A stretch of DNA of 64,000 bases from Pyronema omphalodes. Taxonomy: Eukaryota > Ascomycota > Pezizomycetes > Pezizales > Pyronemataceae. Position 1 is the stretch's first letter. Every line of letters starts with the position of its first letter. The notes under the pieces are model-generated. The model worked only from the letters and a program-made list of their open reading frames with translations. It ran no database searches and had not been told where the DNA came from. Where the stretch lies: assembly GCA_024516155.1 (NCBI GenBank), contig JAJJXM010000049.1, positions 186,001 through 250,000 of the forward strand, written 5' to 3'. Positions 21,727 through 33,500 of the stretch are shown in pieces. Made by a program: the position numbers and the translations under genes.

Positions 21727-22795
21727 ATGACCCGAGAATATTCGTTGTCCATAGATGAAGATTTGGAGCCTCAAAGCCCACCACGCTATAAACCAATTTC
21801 CGTTGATAGTCTTCTTAATCAACCGCAGTCTGCCATAACCGCACCTGTTCAGCCTTATGCTACAAATAGACCGCGGATCGTCCTACCCGCTCCGGTTCAG
21901 TCTTATGGCGCATTCGCTACACCATACGCGCCGCAAGGTATGTGAAAACTTCCAGAAGGAGACATGGACGAGCTAACTAAAGAGTAATGATACAGCTCCC
22001 AAGCCCCCATTACATCCACCAACGGTCAGGACAGGGTTGTTCCCAAACTACGCACCTCCATATTCCACCACAGGGCCAGTGTCAGAGCTCCATCAGGAAT
22101 ACTTCAACAAAACCGAAGTAAGTCCCTCTGCTTTGTATATCAAGAGTAAGCGCCGTTCGCACTATACGAACCGTTTGAAAGCGGAGGTACTGGACTTTTG
22201 GCTACAGCCCGTGGAAACAAAACACCGCTCTGGTCACAGAACCTTACAAGAGGTTGCTGAACATACAAAGATACCATTGGAAACTCTGAGGGGTTGGACT
22301 AGGAAAGATCATAAAGAACATATTTTCGCAGCGGAGGCAGGTTTGAGCAATGTGACAAGCCACCAAGACTCTCCATTAGCTTCTTCTTCTTCTCCTCCTT
22401 CCTCTGTTTTTCCCTCCTTCTCCTCCCCCTCCTCATCCTCCTCCTCCTCCTCCTCATTCTCTTCCTCTTCTTTTTCTTCTTCTTCCTCCTCCTCTTCTTT
22501 TTCTTATTCTTCTTCGGGGCCCTGGCCAGTTTCTAGTAGGAGTTTACCCACTTCACCGCAATTTACGGCTTTGAATAAGGAACCTCCACGGCAAAGCATT
22601 GCAACGGCAGCTCTGGATCGACGGTTTTCCCCGCGAAAATGTATGCATCTACCTTCACCTGGAGTGTCAACGAAGGAAACGACGAGATGGCTTGAACCAG
22701 AGGCAGAGATCCAAATAGAGAACCCAGGAGAGGAGCGCCGCCAAGTTAACCCTTACAAGAGAAGGTGCTTGGAAAGAAATAGTGATTTACATTAG
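21727..22795 (+). CDS. Orphan protein with a helix-turn-helix-like segment and a long poly-Ser tract
   Basis: Two exons, 21727-21937 and 21996-22795, joined by a GTATGT donor and TGATACAG acceptor; 336 residues. The start (MTREYSLSIDEDLEPQ) has an A at -3; an upstream in-frame ATG at 21613 is possible but follows a less coding-like leader. The first 110 residues are Pro-rich and likely disordered. Residues of about 120-180 carry a basic, helical segment (SKRRSHYTNRLKAEVLDFW, then RTLQEVAEHTKIPLETLRGW), which looks like a psq/transposase-type helix-turn-helix that could bind DNA. It is followed by a Ser tract of about 50 residues from a TCC/TCT microsatellite, then a charged C-terminus. No other domain is recognised. 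A regulatory or domesticated-transposase role is inference only. Confidence 0.65.
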
Positions 22796-24564
22796 CATAC
22801 CACATCGTACAGTTTGATTTGATTTGATTTGATTTTCTTGGTTGACATCGTACAGTTAATAGTGTTAATAGATTGTTAAGCTATCTCTTTGCATAATAAA
22901 TACTTATGCTTGGCAACTACAGGTCCAACACTAGCTCCAAAGTGTAACGACGAGAATGAAAACCAGCAGGAAGAAGAGAGGTAGCAACAGGCCCAAGAAA
23001 TGAAGTACGCTCTGGGGAGGATCCCAGCGAGATCCTAAGGTAACAGCTAGAGCCTTGAAATGTATTCAGGCTGCAGCATACGTCATAACCTTAAGGTTAG
23101 GAACGTTCAAGAAAATCAAATCAAAGCAAAAAACAGGTCCAACACGAGCTCATTACCACCTAAGAATGTGGTGGAGTCGTGTATATGCGGTATTTTCTAT
23201 TTCAGGATATGCCAGGGGGACATAAACCTTTCTATGTCGCGACCTATCGCGGTTGAATAGATATCTAATGGCGTTTGTGGTTCCACACCAGATTTGTATA
23301 TCCCGCTGTCCACATTATCTCATCGAGGATGATTTATGCATTATCTAGCACTCTAGGTTATGAATTTCGTATCAGTTTCTTACTGGAGTTCATATACAAC
23401 TTTCACGCTTAGGCCTTCGAGGCCTCAATCGGTTCGAAGTGGTCGCGTCGTTTGACAACAAACGATCCACGGAGTCACTGTTACCATTTCGAGCCGCGAC
23501 TGAAGTTGACACCCACGGTAAGGAGAACTTGGAGGACAGGGAGGCATAGGGTTACTGGATTGAGTTTTTGTTTTTTCCTTTGCTTTTTCATCTTTAACTC
23601 GATTTCTTTGCTTTTGACATGTATATCAGTTTTTTTGTCTCAAGGAGGCTTGGCAAAATTTTCTTCTTTTTCTTTTTCTTTATATTCTTTTCGGGTGGGG
23701 TTTACAGGGTCCTATTTTTGTTTGGATTTTTGTAAACGAGCTTGGTGAGTAACAGTGGGGATTTGCTGATGGACGTTGATGATGATGATGATGATGTAAA
23801 AGTTAGTCAGCATTCTATGGGTAATGAAGAGAGCCATGTAGTATTGGCAATTTTGTAGCGTTGGCATTGGTTCTGAGAAAATGAAAAAGCCAGTGAATTT
23901 ACTTCGTTGCCACACTCGACCGTTGCAAGTGATATCTAATTGCGGCGTGATTTTGACTCCCATAATCCTTGGGGTCCATTGGCTCAAGGGAGAAAAATAA
24001 CCGGGCCATCTACCAATCATGTACTTCCTGCTTCTCTTCTCTTTTATAACCTTCTTTTTTCCACCCATCATAAATCTTCCAATATTAACAACTTAAAATC
24101 CAACCACAAAACCCTTTGATGCACCATAGACCGGACGGGCCGCAGGTGACCATGGGTAAACATGACTGGGTCATGGATGGTCACTCGAAAGCGATCGATC
24201 TTTACTACGGCTTATAATATTTTGCTTAGGAAACATTGATGCATTACAGATGAAAATCAGCTATGAGTTATAATTGCAGATGGAAGATTGCATGTAATGA
24301 AAACTAGATTGAGAGAATGTTTATAATGGAACTGTACTACTTCGCTAAGGAATATGAGTGATATGATATATCAAACTACTGTAGATAGGGAAGTCAAACT
24401 ATTTCAGGATGGAGTATGCACCTGTGGTGAGGGGTTTTATCAAATTCGAGTTTGGAGGGTTTACTGTCAATATTGTACAATGCTAAAAGATTTCCTCGCT
24501 GTCGCTGCAAAAGAAAAAGGAGAAGCAAAAGAAACCAACAACAACGTTTATTACTTCAAATATT
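22796..24564. other. Intergenic region
   Basis: No gene is seen. It includes TTGATTTGATTT repeats near 22812-22832, T-rich and C/T-rich tracts (23560-23690) and a GATGATGAT tract near 23777-23797. Confidence 0.4.
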
Positions 24565-25085
24565 ATACAGAATTCCCCAATCAAGACATCGAAATACCCA
24601 AGATACCCCCGTCGCCGAATGTTATTAAATATACCCCTCACTTGGGTCCATTCTGCCGCACCTGCCGCGTGTGCCGCGACAAAGTTTTTTTTAAACCTCA
24701 ATTGTTTCCACCGTGATTTTCTTCAGTTATAAACCGACCTCCAAGTTCCTCTTCATCTCTCACTTTCCAAGCTTATCTTCAACCGCAATAATCGAGTGCA
24801 TCAATGAGCATGCCAGTAACGTCAATTCGGCAGAGATTGGGCACATCATGGGACTCAGATGCGCTTGTCCTCCTACAAGAATCTCCAGAGGGACTATTCA
24901 TAACTGGGCGATGAAGGACCTCACATCTGTATTTCAACTTTGAAGAAAGAAAAAAACGCTCCGAACAACCTTCTTTGCGGCTGGTGCGGCGGCATGGATC
25001 GAAGCGAGGGGTATATTACATAGAAAACTTTTTGAGGGGGTATCTTGGATATTTCAATGTCTTGACAGGGACATCTTGCATAATT
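24565..25085. mobile_element. Element with long degenerate inverted repeats (MITE-like or foldback), about 520 bp
   Basis: About 120 bp at 24565-24690 aligns with the reverse complement of about 24975-25085. Matching blocks include TCAAGACATYGAAATAYCCAAG, a run of C, TAATATACCCCTC-like sequence, CCATxxTGCCGCAC and GCCGC...AAAG, at an estimated 70-80 percent identity by eye. The 285-bp middle has no recognisable coding. Outer ends are uncertain and I could not find target-site duplications. Confidence 0.6.
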
Positions 25086-25745
25086 CCCGTTTATTTTATA
25101 ATTTCAAATTGTATTTTTGAAAAACATGGTTTCGAAAGTGTTTTCAATCGCTGGAAAATGCGGTAACAAACTGCCAGTATTCGCCATGTGAAAATGGAGG
25201 TAGAAAAATAAAACGTATTGACCGCGGAAAATCTCGTGCCCATGGTGGTCTAGGGGAAGTAGTAGTAGTAGTAGTCGTAATATTAGTGGTAGTCGTACAT
25301 GTTATGAACACATGCATGTTTATAATCAGCAGTGCAATAAAATTTTATAATTGGAGACTTAATTACATGTGGTGCATAATATTAAGATACAAAATAATAG
25401 AATTCAATTCTCGAATGATAAAATTAGGTACTTCGCAGCTATAATATCGTTAACTCGCAGTTTAAGGATGGGCTCTATAAGGACCCCGAGGAAGTTCGCC
25501 GGGAAAAAATGCACCACTTCAACCGCAGATTTTATACAACCTTAACATATCTTCATCCCAGATTAAGACCTCATCAAACAGCCTAATCTGACAAACCAAT
25601 CATATAGATAGCCAAAAGAATCAAACCACAGAAATCTTCCGCCACCATCCAAAATCCCATCATGACCCACTGTTCCTCCCTGAAATGCCAAATAAACCTT
25701 CTCTCGCCTCAAATCCACGGTAAATTAAACGCCAGCAACTGATAG
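25086..25745. other. AT-rich intergenic region
   Basis: No gene is seen; an AGTAGTAGT/GTAGTCGTA tract lies at about 25258-25300. Confidence 0.4.
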
Positions 25746-26666
25746 TCATTTCTTAAATTTTTGGTAAGACAGTGGCAAATGCAAGGTCTCCACGATTTCC
25801 GTCCTGTAAACCCCGATGCTGTTCCGTAAATTCGTCATAGACTTGTCCACACTTCCACCTTGTGGATAGTACCATATTTGTGTCCCATAGGTGAAACTTG
25901 GATTATAGGTCGATGGATCCGCTACCTTTAGGAAGCACCGTACTGAGCTTTGAAGTTTTTCAGCCGATTCGAAGGAACGCTTAATATACGGTAAAAAGCT
26001 GGGTAGAGGCTCCTCGATATTAGAATGAAAGGTGATCTCGGCTGTCATTTTTGAAACAACTTTAGTCAAAACGGCTATTAGAGTACTTGGTCTCGCTGCT
26101 TGCGCTTCAGACTCGGAAGATTCGGCGGAAGGTTCTATTTGTTTCAGTAGTTTCTGTAGATGCTTTGTCGGTTGTAACTGGCATTCAATTGGATTATCGA
26201 GGTGTTTCAAAATCTCCTTCCAGTTGTCGCGGACAGACTTTACACTATTAAGGAGATTTTTTTTCCGTTCCACACAGCGGAGATATTCGGGCGTCTTTCT
26301 GCGTTCAAGATCTTCAGCGCTGATACTCGGATCCATGGCGGTATGGAAGACGGACATAAGGTGGTCCACCATAATATCAAACGTCTCAGAATCCCATTCT
26401 CCAACTTGATTCGTGGGAAATTGGAAACCAGTATTGGGTGAGTTGGTGTTCGTGATTTGTTCGGGGCCGAACTGTCGTTGAACTATGGGTTGCAATAGCT
26501 CCGTCGTCATTTTTCTCGAGGTCTTGGATTTTACCTCCATTTGAAATATGAATTGAGCTGTATTAGTCGTCATTCCTTCGAGCTGGTTTCCCTGATATTC
26601 AGTTGCCTGGATGTTGGGCATGCCTTGATTGTCTTGCTCTTCCTGCTCAAGCGATTCACGCGGCAT
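25746..26666 (-). CDS. Hypothetical protein, 306 residues, single exon
   Basis: The frame is intact from ATG (26666-26664) to a TAA, with normal amino-acid composition and no low complexity. The N-terminus (1-85) is Gln/Asn/Thr-rich and likely disordered. From about residue 90 the protein looks helical and soluble (EWDSETFDIMVDHLMSVFH, PEYLRCVERKKNLL, LQKLLKQIEPSAESSESEAQ), ending in Tyr/Phe-rich sequence with basic KFKK. No signal peptide or membrane segment is seen and I recognise no family. It could be lineage-specific. The 5' flank (26690-26870) contains no obvious upstream exon. Open-frame length and composition, not homology, are the only support. Confidence 0.6.
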   Translation of the reverse strand: MPRESLEQEEQDNQGMPNIQATEYQGNQLEGMTTNTAQFIFQMEVKSKTSRKMTTELLQPIVQRQFGPEQITNTNSPNTGFQFPTNQVGEWDSETFDIMVDHLMSVFHTAMDPSISAEDLERRKTPEYLRCVERKKNLLNSVKSVRDNWKEILKHLDNPIECQLQPTKHLQKLLKQIEPSAESSESEAQAARPSTLIAVLTKVVSKMTAEITFHSNIEEPLPSFLPYIKRSFESAEKLQSSVRCFLKVADPSTYNPSFTYGTQIWYYPQGGSVDKSMTNLRNSIGVYRTEIVETLHLPLSYQKFKK

Positions 26667-27507
26667 GTTGAAACTTTATTCAAGCTGAGGGCAGTAGATT
26701 TCCGAAAAAAGGGTGGTTAAAGAAAAGTCAGGAGTGTTGCGCTTCAGTCCAAAATTTGAGGAGGAGAATGGAAAACTTAAGTGTCGATCAAAAAGTGTAG
26801 GAAGATCCAAGATAGAGGTTGGAATGGAGGAGGTGAATGGCCGTGTCTAGTATATGGAGGTTTAGTGGGGCATGCAGGTATTTGGGTACCGTAAAGGATA
26901 TGTTTGGGTGCCAAGGCTAATTCGACCTGCGAATTTTGTCCCTGGAATTTTGTCTCTGGACCCCCAAGGGGTTTTCATCACCCCCAGTCCATACGTTCAG
27001 AAGCAATTTGGTATGTTGTTTTGCGTGCTTCAGGCCGAGGTGGACCCATCCGTAGGCCAGGGACACGAGTTATGGCTTATGAGGGAGTTGATTCAGTTAT
27101 GGTAATAGAGCGTCTGAGTAGCTGTAGGGTACGTGGCGTGGCAGGACTGCAGGTAAGTAGATGTTTCACGAGACTTCTGCGCTATGAATAACACGATAAT
27201 GCATTATATATAGCAAGTAAGAATTCTATAATACTTGTATTTATGTAGGCTATCAATTTCAATGAAGACTCACTATTGATTCAGTTATTTTATGCACTCT
27301 CCAGCTAGATAACGGTTCACTGATATTAATATTCGGGTAATCGACAATAAGCATCTGTGCCAAAAGTGGGGGGATTAATAAGATTCTTAATCGCGGTATT
27401 TATTGGAGCTTGAGTGTGTATTATGCGTAATATCATGGTTCGTTTTCTGACTGTCCAACAAGCTCCACCACTAGAAGTTACTGGTTCGCTAGTGTCTGAT
27501 GTGTTAC
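26667..27507. other. Intergenic region
   Basis: No gene is seen. Several short open frames on both strands show no recognisable protein features. Confidence 0.4.
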
Positions 27508-27616
27508 ACGCGTCTTTATGCATAAAATTACACGCGTATAAGCTGCATTTTGCTATGTGCTCAAAATATACGCGATCCCTGTTCCTACCCCACGTGAAAC
27601 GCCACAACTTACGCGT
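27508..27616. promoter_or_regulatory. Cluster of three ACGCGT (MluI cell-cycle box) motifs upstream of the inositol polyphosphate kinase gene
   Basis: ACGCGT occurs at 27508-27513, 27532-27537 and 27611-27616, with related ACGCGA and ACGCGC words near 27569 and 27677 and a CACGTG near 27592. ACGCGT is the palindromic binding core of the MBF (Mbp1/Swi6) cell-cycle factor. The cluster lies about 265-375 bp before the start codon at 27881. The association with that gene is inference from position. Confidence 0.4.
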
Positions 27617-27880
27617 GCGGCCACTCACGCCTTCCTCTGAGCTCAACCAGGTGTCCAGGATACCATGCGTACGTAACGCGCATATTGCCACATGACACCT
27701 TCGAATAAGGTCCCAAGTTTATTTTGAAGCTTAAGCAGCTAAGCTTGAATTAATTGAAATTATATCATAGCGCCACATCCCTCCCTACATATATCCGGCA
27801 GTATCCCCTCGTCGATACCCCATCTACCTCATCGCTTCTGAACATCACCATCTCATCTACCCAACAACAAATCAGAAACC

Positions 27881-29123
27881 ATGCATACAGATATCCCAAC
27901 CGGTTCATTTAAAACCTTCGGAAAGGCTGCTGCTGGACAGTAAGTTACCCCGTCTTTTTGCTACGCGTTCTGCCGCTGCCCCCTTACAATGTGAGAGCGT
28001 AGCTACTACCCACAGCTCCTTCTCTCACAGCCACCTCCCTGAATCTCCCCCATTCACCAGCTTCCCAATGTTCTCCAGCACAATACTAAGCTTTTTCCCC
28101 AGTGCCGGTGTTCTAACCGACTCATCCGGCTCCTTGTTAATCAAGCCCTGTACTTCCGCCGAGGCCGCATTCTACGATTCCTGTCTCAGCCATCCCAAAT
28201 TCGCTTTCTGGATGCCAAAATACATTGGTACCGTTACCTTGAACCAACCCGAGGGGTCAATTCCCAACGGAGCTCCCACGGAAGCCAACCCAGCCGTCAA
28301 GCCCAGCACTCTAGAAACCGGGCTCGTTCTCCAGAACCTCACCCACGGCTTCACCAAGCCCTGTATATTAGACATCAAACTCGGCCGGCAACTTTGGGAT
28401 GATTTTGCATCTCAGGAAAAACGGGATAGATTGGATCTTGTTGCGAATACGTCTACCAGTGGAAGTTTACATTGGAGGGTTGCAGGAATGAGGGTTTATA
28501 AACCTGCTAAGCCCGCTGGAACTGTAGTAGCAGCACGTACTGAGGGGAAGTTTCAGTATGTTATAGTTGAGGAAGAAAACCCGGAAAATCCCCAAGGAGA
28601 AGCTTATTGGAATTTTAATAAGCTTTATGGAAGGAAGGAAATTCAGGATGAGAATGTTGCGGATGCGGTTAAGGAGTTTTTGGATAGTGGGTTGAATGGG
28701 GAACAGAAAAAGGAGCTACTTAGGAGGTGGATAGAGAAGCTACAGGGCATTACACAAATGCTGGAAGAGGAGGAGAGTAGAATGTATTCGGCTAGTCTGT
28801 TGTTTGTGTATGAAGGTGATGAGAAGTCCTTTGAGCAGGCTCTGGAATATGAGAAGATCCTGGAGCAGGAGATGCAGATGAAGGAGGAAAAGGAGAGGTT
28901 AAGAATGGAGAAAGAGCAGAATGCAGAGGAAGAGGAGGATGACGAAGAGGATGAAGGGGATGAGGATCCTGAAGATAGTGAGAACTTCAAGGTGGTTGAG
29001 CATTTGAAGCTTATTGATTTTGCTCATGCCACCTGGACGCCAGGTCAGGGACCAGATGAGAACGCATTGAAGGGTGTGAGGAATGTCAACAAATTATTTG
29101 GCGAGGTTTTGGAGCAGTTATAA
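27881..29123 (+). CDS. IPK2: Inositol polyphosphate multikinase (Arg82/Ipk2 type)
   Basis: Two exons, 27881-27939 and 28103-29123; 359 residues. It phosphorylates Ins(1,4,5)P3 and InsP4 in the nucleus and cytosol on the route to InsP5, InsP6 and pyrophosphates. The intron uses GTAAGT and TTTTCCCCAG; this acceptor was chosen over earlier AGs because it yields AAAGHAGVLTDSSGSLLIKPC-type sequence, the conserved family N-terminus. The hallmark PxxxDxKxG is intact as PCILDIKLG (106-114). Other landmarks are RVAGMRVYKP, SLLFVYEG and the metal-binding IDFAHA (Asp325). A Glu/Asp-rich acidic stretch at about 292-312 lies before the last kinase block, like the acidic region of yeast Arg82. The gene converges tail-to-tail with the quinone oxidoreductase gene, only 165 bp apart. 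Confidence 0.93.
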
Positions 29124-29288
29124 GGCAATATCTCGGTTGTTTGGTCTGGGATTTTACAGGAGACCGGTTGGTTGTTACACATTATTTTTGCTACATTTAA
29201 GAGCCATATAGGATATCATTGATTCTTGTCATACACAAAATACTATAGAACAAAAGAAACTGCACCATTAAACCATTAAATCATCCAT

Positions 29289-30540
29289 CTAAAGCTTGTA
29301 CAACAACTTTCCGGTAGTTCCTCGGCTCTCAATGTCCTTATGTGCCTGAGGAGCCTGCTCCAAAGTGTACGTCTGGTGGATTCTGACTTGGATCTTCCCC
29401 GTCTTCAAGAGCTCGAGAAGCTCGTTGGCGTATGCAGTAAACTCCTCCTTCTTGGCAATGTAGGCGAACAACTGGGGTCGCATAACCTTGATGTTCTTCG
29501 CAGCCAATCTAGCAATAGCAAAAGGAGGAACACTTCCAGAGGCGTTTCCGAAGGAGATCAAGCTACCTTTTCTGGACAATACCTCAAGATCTCCCTCAAA
29601 GGTAGAAGCTCCAACTCCGTCAAAGACAGCAATAACACCAGGCTCATCCTGGTCTGCGGTGATCTCCTTGACCTTAGCGACCCAGTCCTCCTTGGTGTAG
29701 TTAATTCCGTGAGTGGCTCCGTTCGCCTTTGCTAGCTCAAGCTTTTCCTCTGTAGATGCAGTAGCGATGATCTTTCCAGCGCCAACAATTCTGAGGAGCT
29801 GGCAAAGCCAGAGTCCAACACCTCCAGCAGCGGCGTGAACCAAAATAGAGTCACCCTAAACTTGCGTTAGCTTCCATTTTTGGATATTTGAAGCCTTTAG
29901 AAGACGTACAGCCTTAACCAAGTGACTTTCACGGATCATGGTAAGAGCAGTAAGCCCCTGGATCATGGAGGCAACAGTAACACCAGGCTGAATCTCATCG
30001 GGGATCTTGATGGTCTTGTTGGGGTCGGCAACAGTGTACTCCGCCTGAGTGTTAGGTCCAGTGTAGGCAACACGGTCTCCGACCTTGAAGTCGGTTACTT
30101 TAGAGCCAACGGCGACGACATAGCCTTCTCCCTCGCGTCCGAGAGTGTAGGGGTAGGGAGATGGCTGGTAGAGTCCAGAGCGGAAGTACTATTAAGAGGT
30201 TAGCTGAATTCTTCCAGGCAAAAACTGAGGTACTGGAGAGGTAGGGATTTATTACGGTGTCGATGTAGTTCAATCCAGCGAACTGGTTGTTGACAAGAAT
30301 CTCGTTGTCATTGGGGGTAGGGACGGGAGCAGCAGTGTTGATCTCAATGACCTCGGGGCCACCGGTGCGGTTAATCTGAACGGCGCGCTGGGTAGTGGGA
30401 ATGGCCATAGTTGTGTAGTTGAATTTAAACGGGTATCTCTTGATGCTTTGGAAAACTGTAGACTTTCGGATGAGAGAGGGCGTGGGGCTTCGCGATATAT
30501 AGCTAGCAGCTCTAGCGGCTGCGGGGAAGACAAGCATCAT
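29289..30540 (-). CDS. ZTA1: NADPH:quinone oxidoreductase (zeta-crystallin family, Zta1-like)
   Basis: Three exons on the minus strand, 30540-30256, 30188-29910 and 29855-29289; 376 residues. Splices are GTAATA/TTAATAG and GTACGT/GTTTAG, both in phase 0. The medium-chain reductase fold is clear: QINRTGGPEVIE near the N-terminus, QFAGLNYIDT|YFRSGLY, LGREGEG, VGDRVAY and the NADPH-binding motif VHAAAGGVG, followed by FDGVG and the C-terminal GTTGKLLY. It reduces quinones or enones with NADPH in oxidative-stress defence. An N-terminal leader of about 44 residues (Ala/Arg/Ser-rich, no acidic residues) precedes a second good start, MAIPTTQRAVQ, so a mitochondrial and a cytosolic form may come from one gene. 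Confidence 0.92.
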
Positions 30541-33500
30541 GAACTACGGCGGACCTTGTGGGGGCAACCGTAAAGGATGGTGTGAATAGGGGATTTGTAA
30601 GGCATTATGGGCAAAGTTCTCGGATATAACATGGTTCAGGATCGGAATTTGTGGTGGAGGCAGTTGCTGAGTAGAGCGGGGATGGTGGGGAGGTGGGGAG
30701 AAAGCGCGGATAAACCACCTTCCCCATACTTTCGGATGCGTGCATGGATGTCGGATCGTTAGCCGCAGATGGCTACGGATGACGTTATGATGTGCCTGGA
30801 TGGGGAATTTCTGTTGCGACAACGATGAGACAACAACAAGACATTCAACGGAATGAATACATCTTACGGTAATAGATCGATCGGCTATCATCAACTCGGG
30901 GACTAATTGCTTTTGATAAAGGTATGTACTCGGTACCATACTTTCTGCTTCGCTTACTTTCTCAACTGAACATCCGGAGGTGGGCTGAATTCGGGGTTTC
31001 CGAAATCAACCTTACGCAATATCCCACATATTCTGAAGGAAACAGAATCATCTAGATCATCGTTTGTTCACTAAACGTTTCAAGAGATTACCAGTACATA
31101 TAGCTGAATTTCAACGCTAAAGAGTTTACCTGCAGTTCGAATGAGCTACTGAGACATACGCATACATCAGGACTCTGGAAGAAATCAAATACCTGTCTGG
31201 AAACGGCTATAAGGGTAAATCCGGAGCTCTCTTGTATCACTGCGTCCGACTTTGGCCCCCCAATACAACTGCAAATGCCACGAAAACTACCTTCCATGAA
31301 GCATCGATTATCTTTTAACCATTATGGTGATAAATAAGAACAATTGGCTCTTCATGGAGCTCCTAGTCCTTTAGCTTTTTTTTCGGAAACGTATCAAGCT
31401 ATAGTTGCGCTGCTATTGTGTACGATGTATATGGGTTTGCCATACTTCAGGCACTCTCTCATGAGTACAGATGGCACATGATCAAGCAGTTCTTAATGAT
31501 CTGTTCAAGACGACAATTTGAACCGGGCTGCATGCGTAGTACTGTCAAATCCTCCGCTGAGAGAGACCGCAGAAATGCTGTCCGATACAGTCCACTGGAT
31601 TAAAAGACAGGATAGAACTGAAGATGACGGCGGGATTGTGTAGCTCCTGAGTAAGCTCCCCGATATACGTAAAATGCATAGTACTAAAAGTTCGCAGGGC
31701 GATCCGAAATAAAGAAACATGGGATATAGCGGAGGGGAACTGGAGCATGGGGACAGGAGTGCTCGCTGTGTTATTGGTATATCATTCATGTACACGGAAA
31801 ATCCGGGTCCTGTCCCAATACTGGATCGCCATTTGCGGTCCGATCCGGTCCTAAGCGAGGACGTAGAGAGCTCTTCTGACAGGGAACAAACTGCATGTCA
31901 AAATTCAGCCAACGCAGCCACACTTGTCGTTAGCATAAACAAATGCTTCACTACTCCCATAATGGATGCTTTAGACATAAGGTCACAGGATTATCAGGAT
32001 AGTATATGTAGTTTGTTATCAATACAGGTATATATACATCTTGAATCATGTATATCTTGAATAATATTCAGAGCCATTAAGGCGATACCCAACCAAACTA
32101 TCGGGGGAACCTTGTTATTTAATTCCTTCAACTTAGGCTGCGACTCATTTTTTTACTCTGATCTCCACTGGCATGTAAAAATATATGGCAGTCATGTATC
32201 GTAAAATGCCATTCTGCGTCACTCGAACCATATCAACGAGTGATGTCTGATGTCTTCAAGGATGACATTTGATGCACATGACTGTGTCTTGGCTGGCAGC
32301 AAGCTTGTCTTTTCGGGTGCTCTAAATCAGTGTTCCCCATGGTCCTTTCCGGACTCTAGACTGAATAATCCCGGTGTTCCTCCAACATGAATAACTCCGT
32401 AATAAATGACCTACACCTCGCTTTCAATCTTAGTAATAAAGCTATCTGCGCCTTGGAGCGCCCGAAAAGCCAGTCCAGGAGTGGGCTCATGACCGAGGTC
32501 TTTCACCAGATGTTAGAGCTTGATAAAATACCAGACGCTCTACTTATAAAAGGCAGTGTTGCGAGGCGCCTAAGTCTAAGTGACTAGGGTGTGGATACGG
32601 AGGATGATGTGAACCTTGTTGATTGTTAACTTATATAAGCGCTGGAGTTGTAGACGTTTGAGTTTACATTAAATACAATATTGATTTCTCCATCTTCACC
32701 CTTTATTCGGCTAAATTGTTTTCCTATAGAGTATAAGTCTTGTTATCCAATAACAATTCGATGAAAAATTCACACCCCTCCTACATAATGACACGGGGTA
32801 TCCGGGGGTGGCTAAAAAAAATGAGAATTTCAAATTTGTTTTGTGGGAGAACACCAGAACTGTCTGTGAACCCCGTGGGAATTATGTCGTCGGTGTTCGC
32901 TCTTTGAACTGCATTAAACTGCAGTCGACGGCGAATTTTGTAGTCGGTTGTAGTACGAGGTGCCGAGCGGACCACTGATATGTGGCCCAATCCCGTTCGA
33001 ACCACGGACTGAGCCAGCCGAACCATGGGGAATACAGGAATACGCTATAGACATACGGAGGTTTTTCCATAAATAATGCTGTTCCAAATCATGAAAAGGT
33101 TGATAATGCCGTGTACCTGGCTACATGCGCAATACAGCAGAGCAAATGGGAAATGGGGAGAAGATTTGAACAAGGTTACTGGTAGCGGTCATAGGAACAG
33201 GGTTCCCTGCGTATAAGGGTAAACTTGAGAAAGGCTAGCCGGGGCTCCGGACCATATGTACCCCCCCCCCCCCCCCACTAGGCTATCAGTAGAACTTCTC
33301 CATCCACCCCAGATACACAAAACTCCACCTTTCCTCCACCACTGGTATTCGGCGCCTGTGTCCAATTATTGATGTTAAACTGCCACCGCTAGTCCCCAAT
33401 TATTCCCTCTCCTCCATGATAGACTACTTAATCGTTTGTGATTGCTCTCTATGATTTGAAATTGGGATAATCACAATCCCCTACAGACAGTCCGAGGATT

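Noticed and set aside
24354..24716. 120-codon + frame with several Cys residues
   Set aside because: It overlaps the inverted-repeat arm of the element at 24565-25085 and the matching arm has no equivalent frame; the Cys pattern fits no known zinc motif.
28031..28102. Earlier splice acceptor for IPK2 exon 2 (after CTCTCACAG at about 28030)
   Set aside because: It keeps the frame but inserts a segment absent from the family; the TTTTCCCCAG acceptor at 28102 gives the conserved AAAGHAGVLTD junction.
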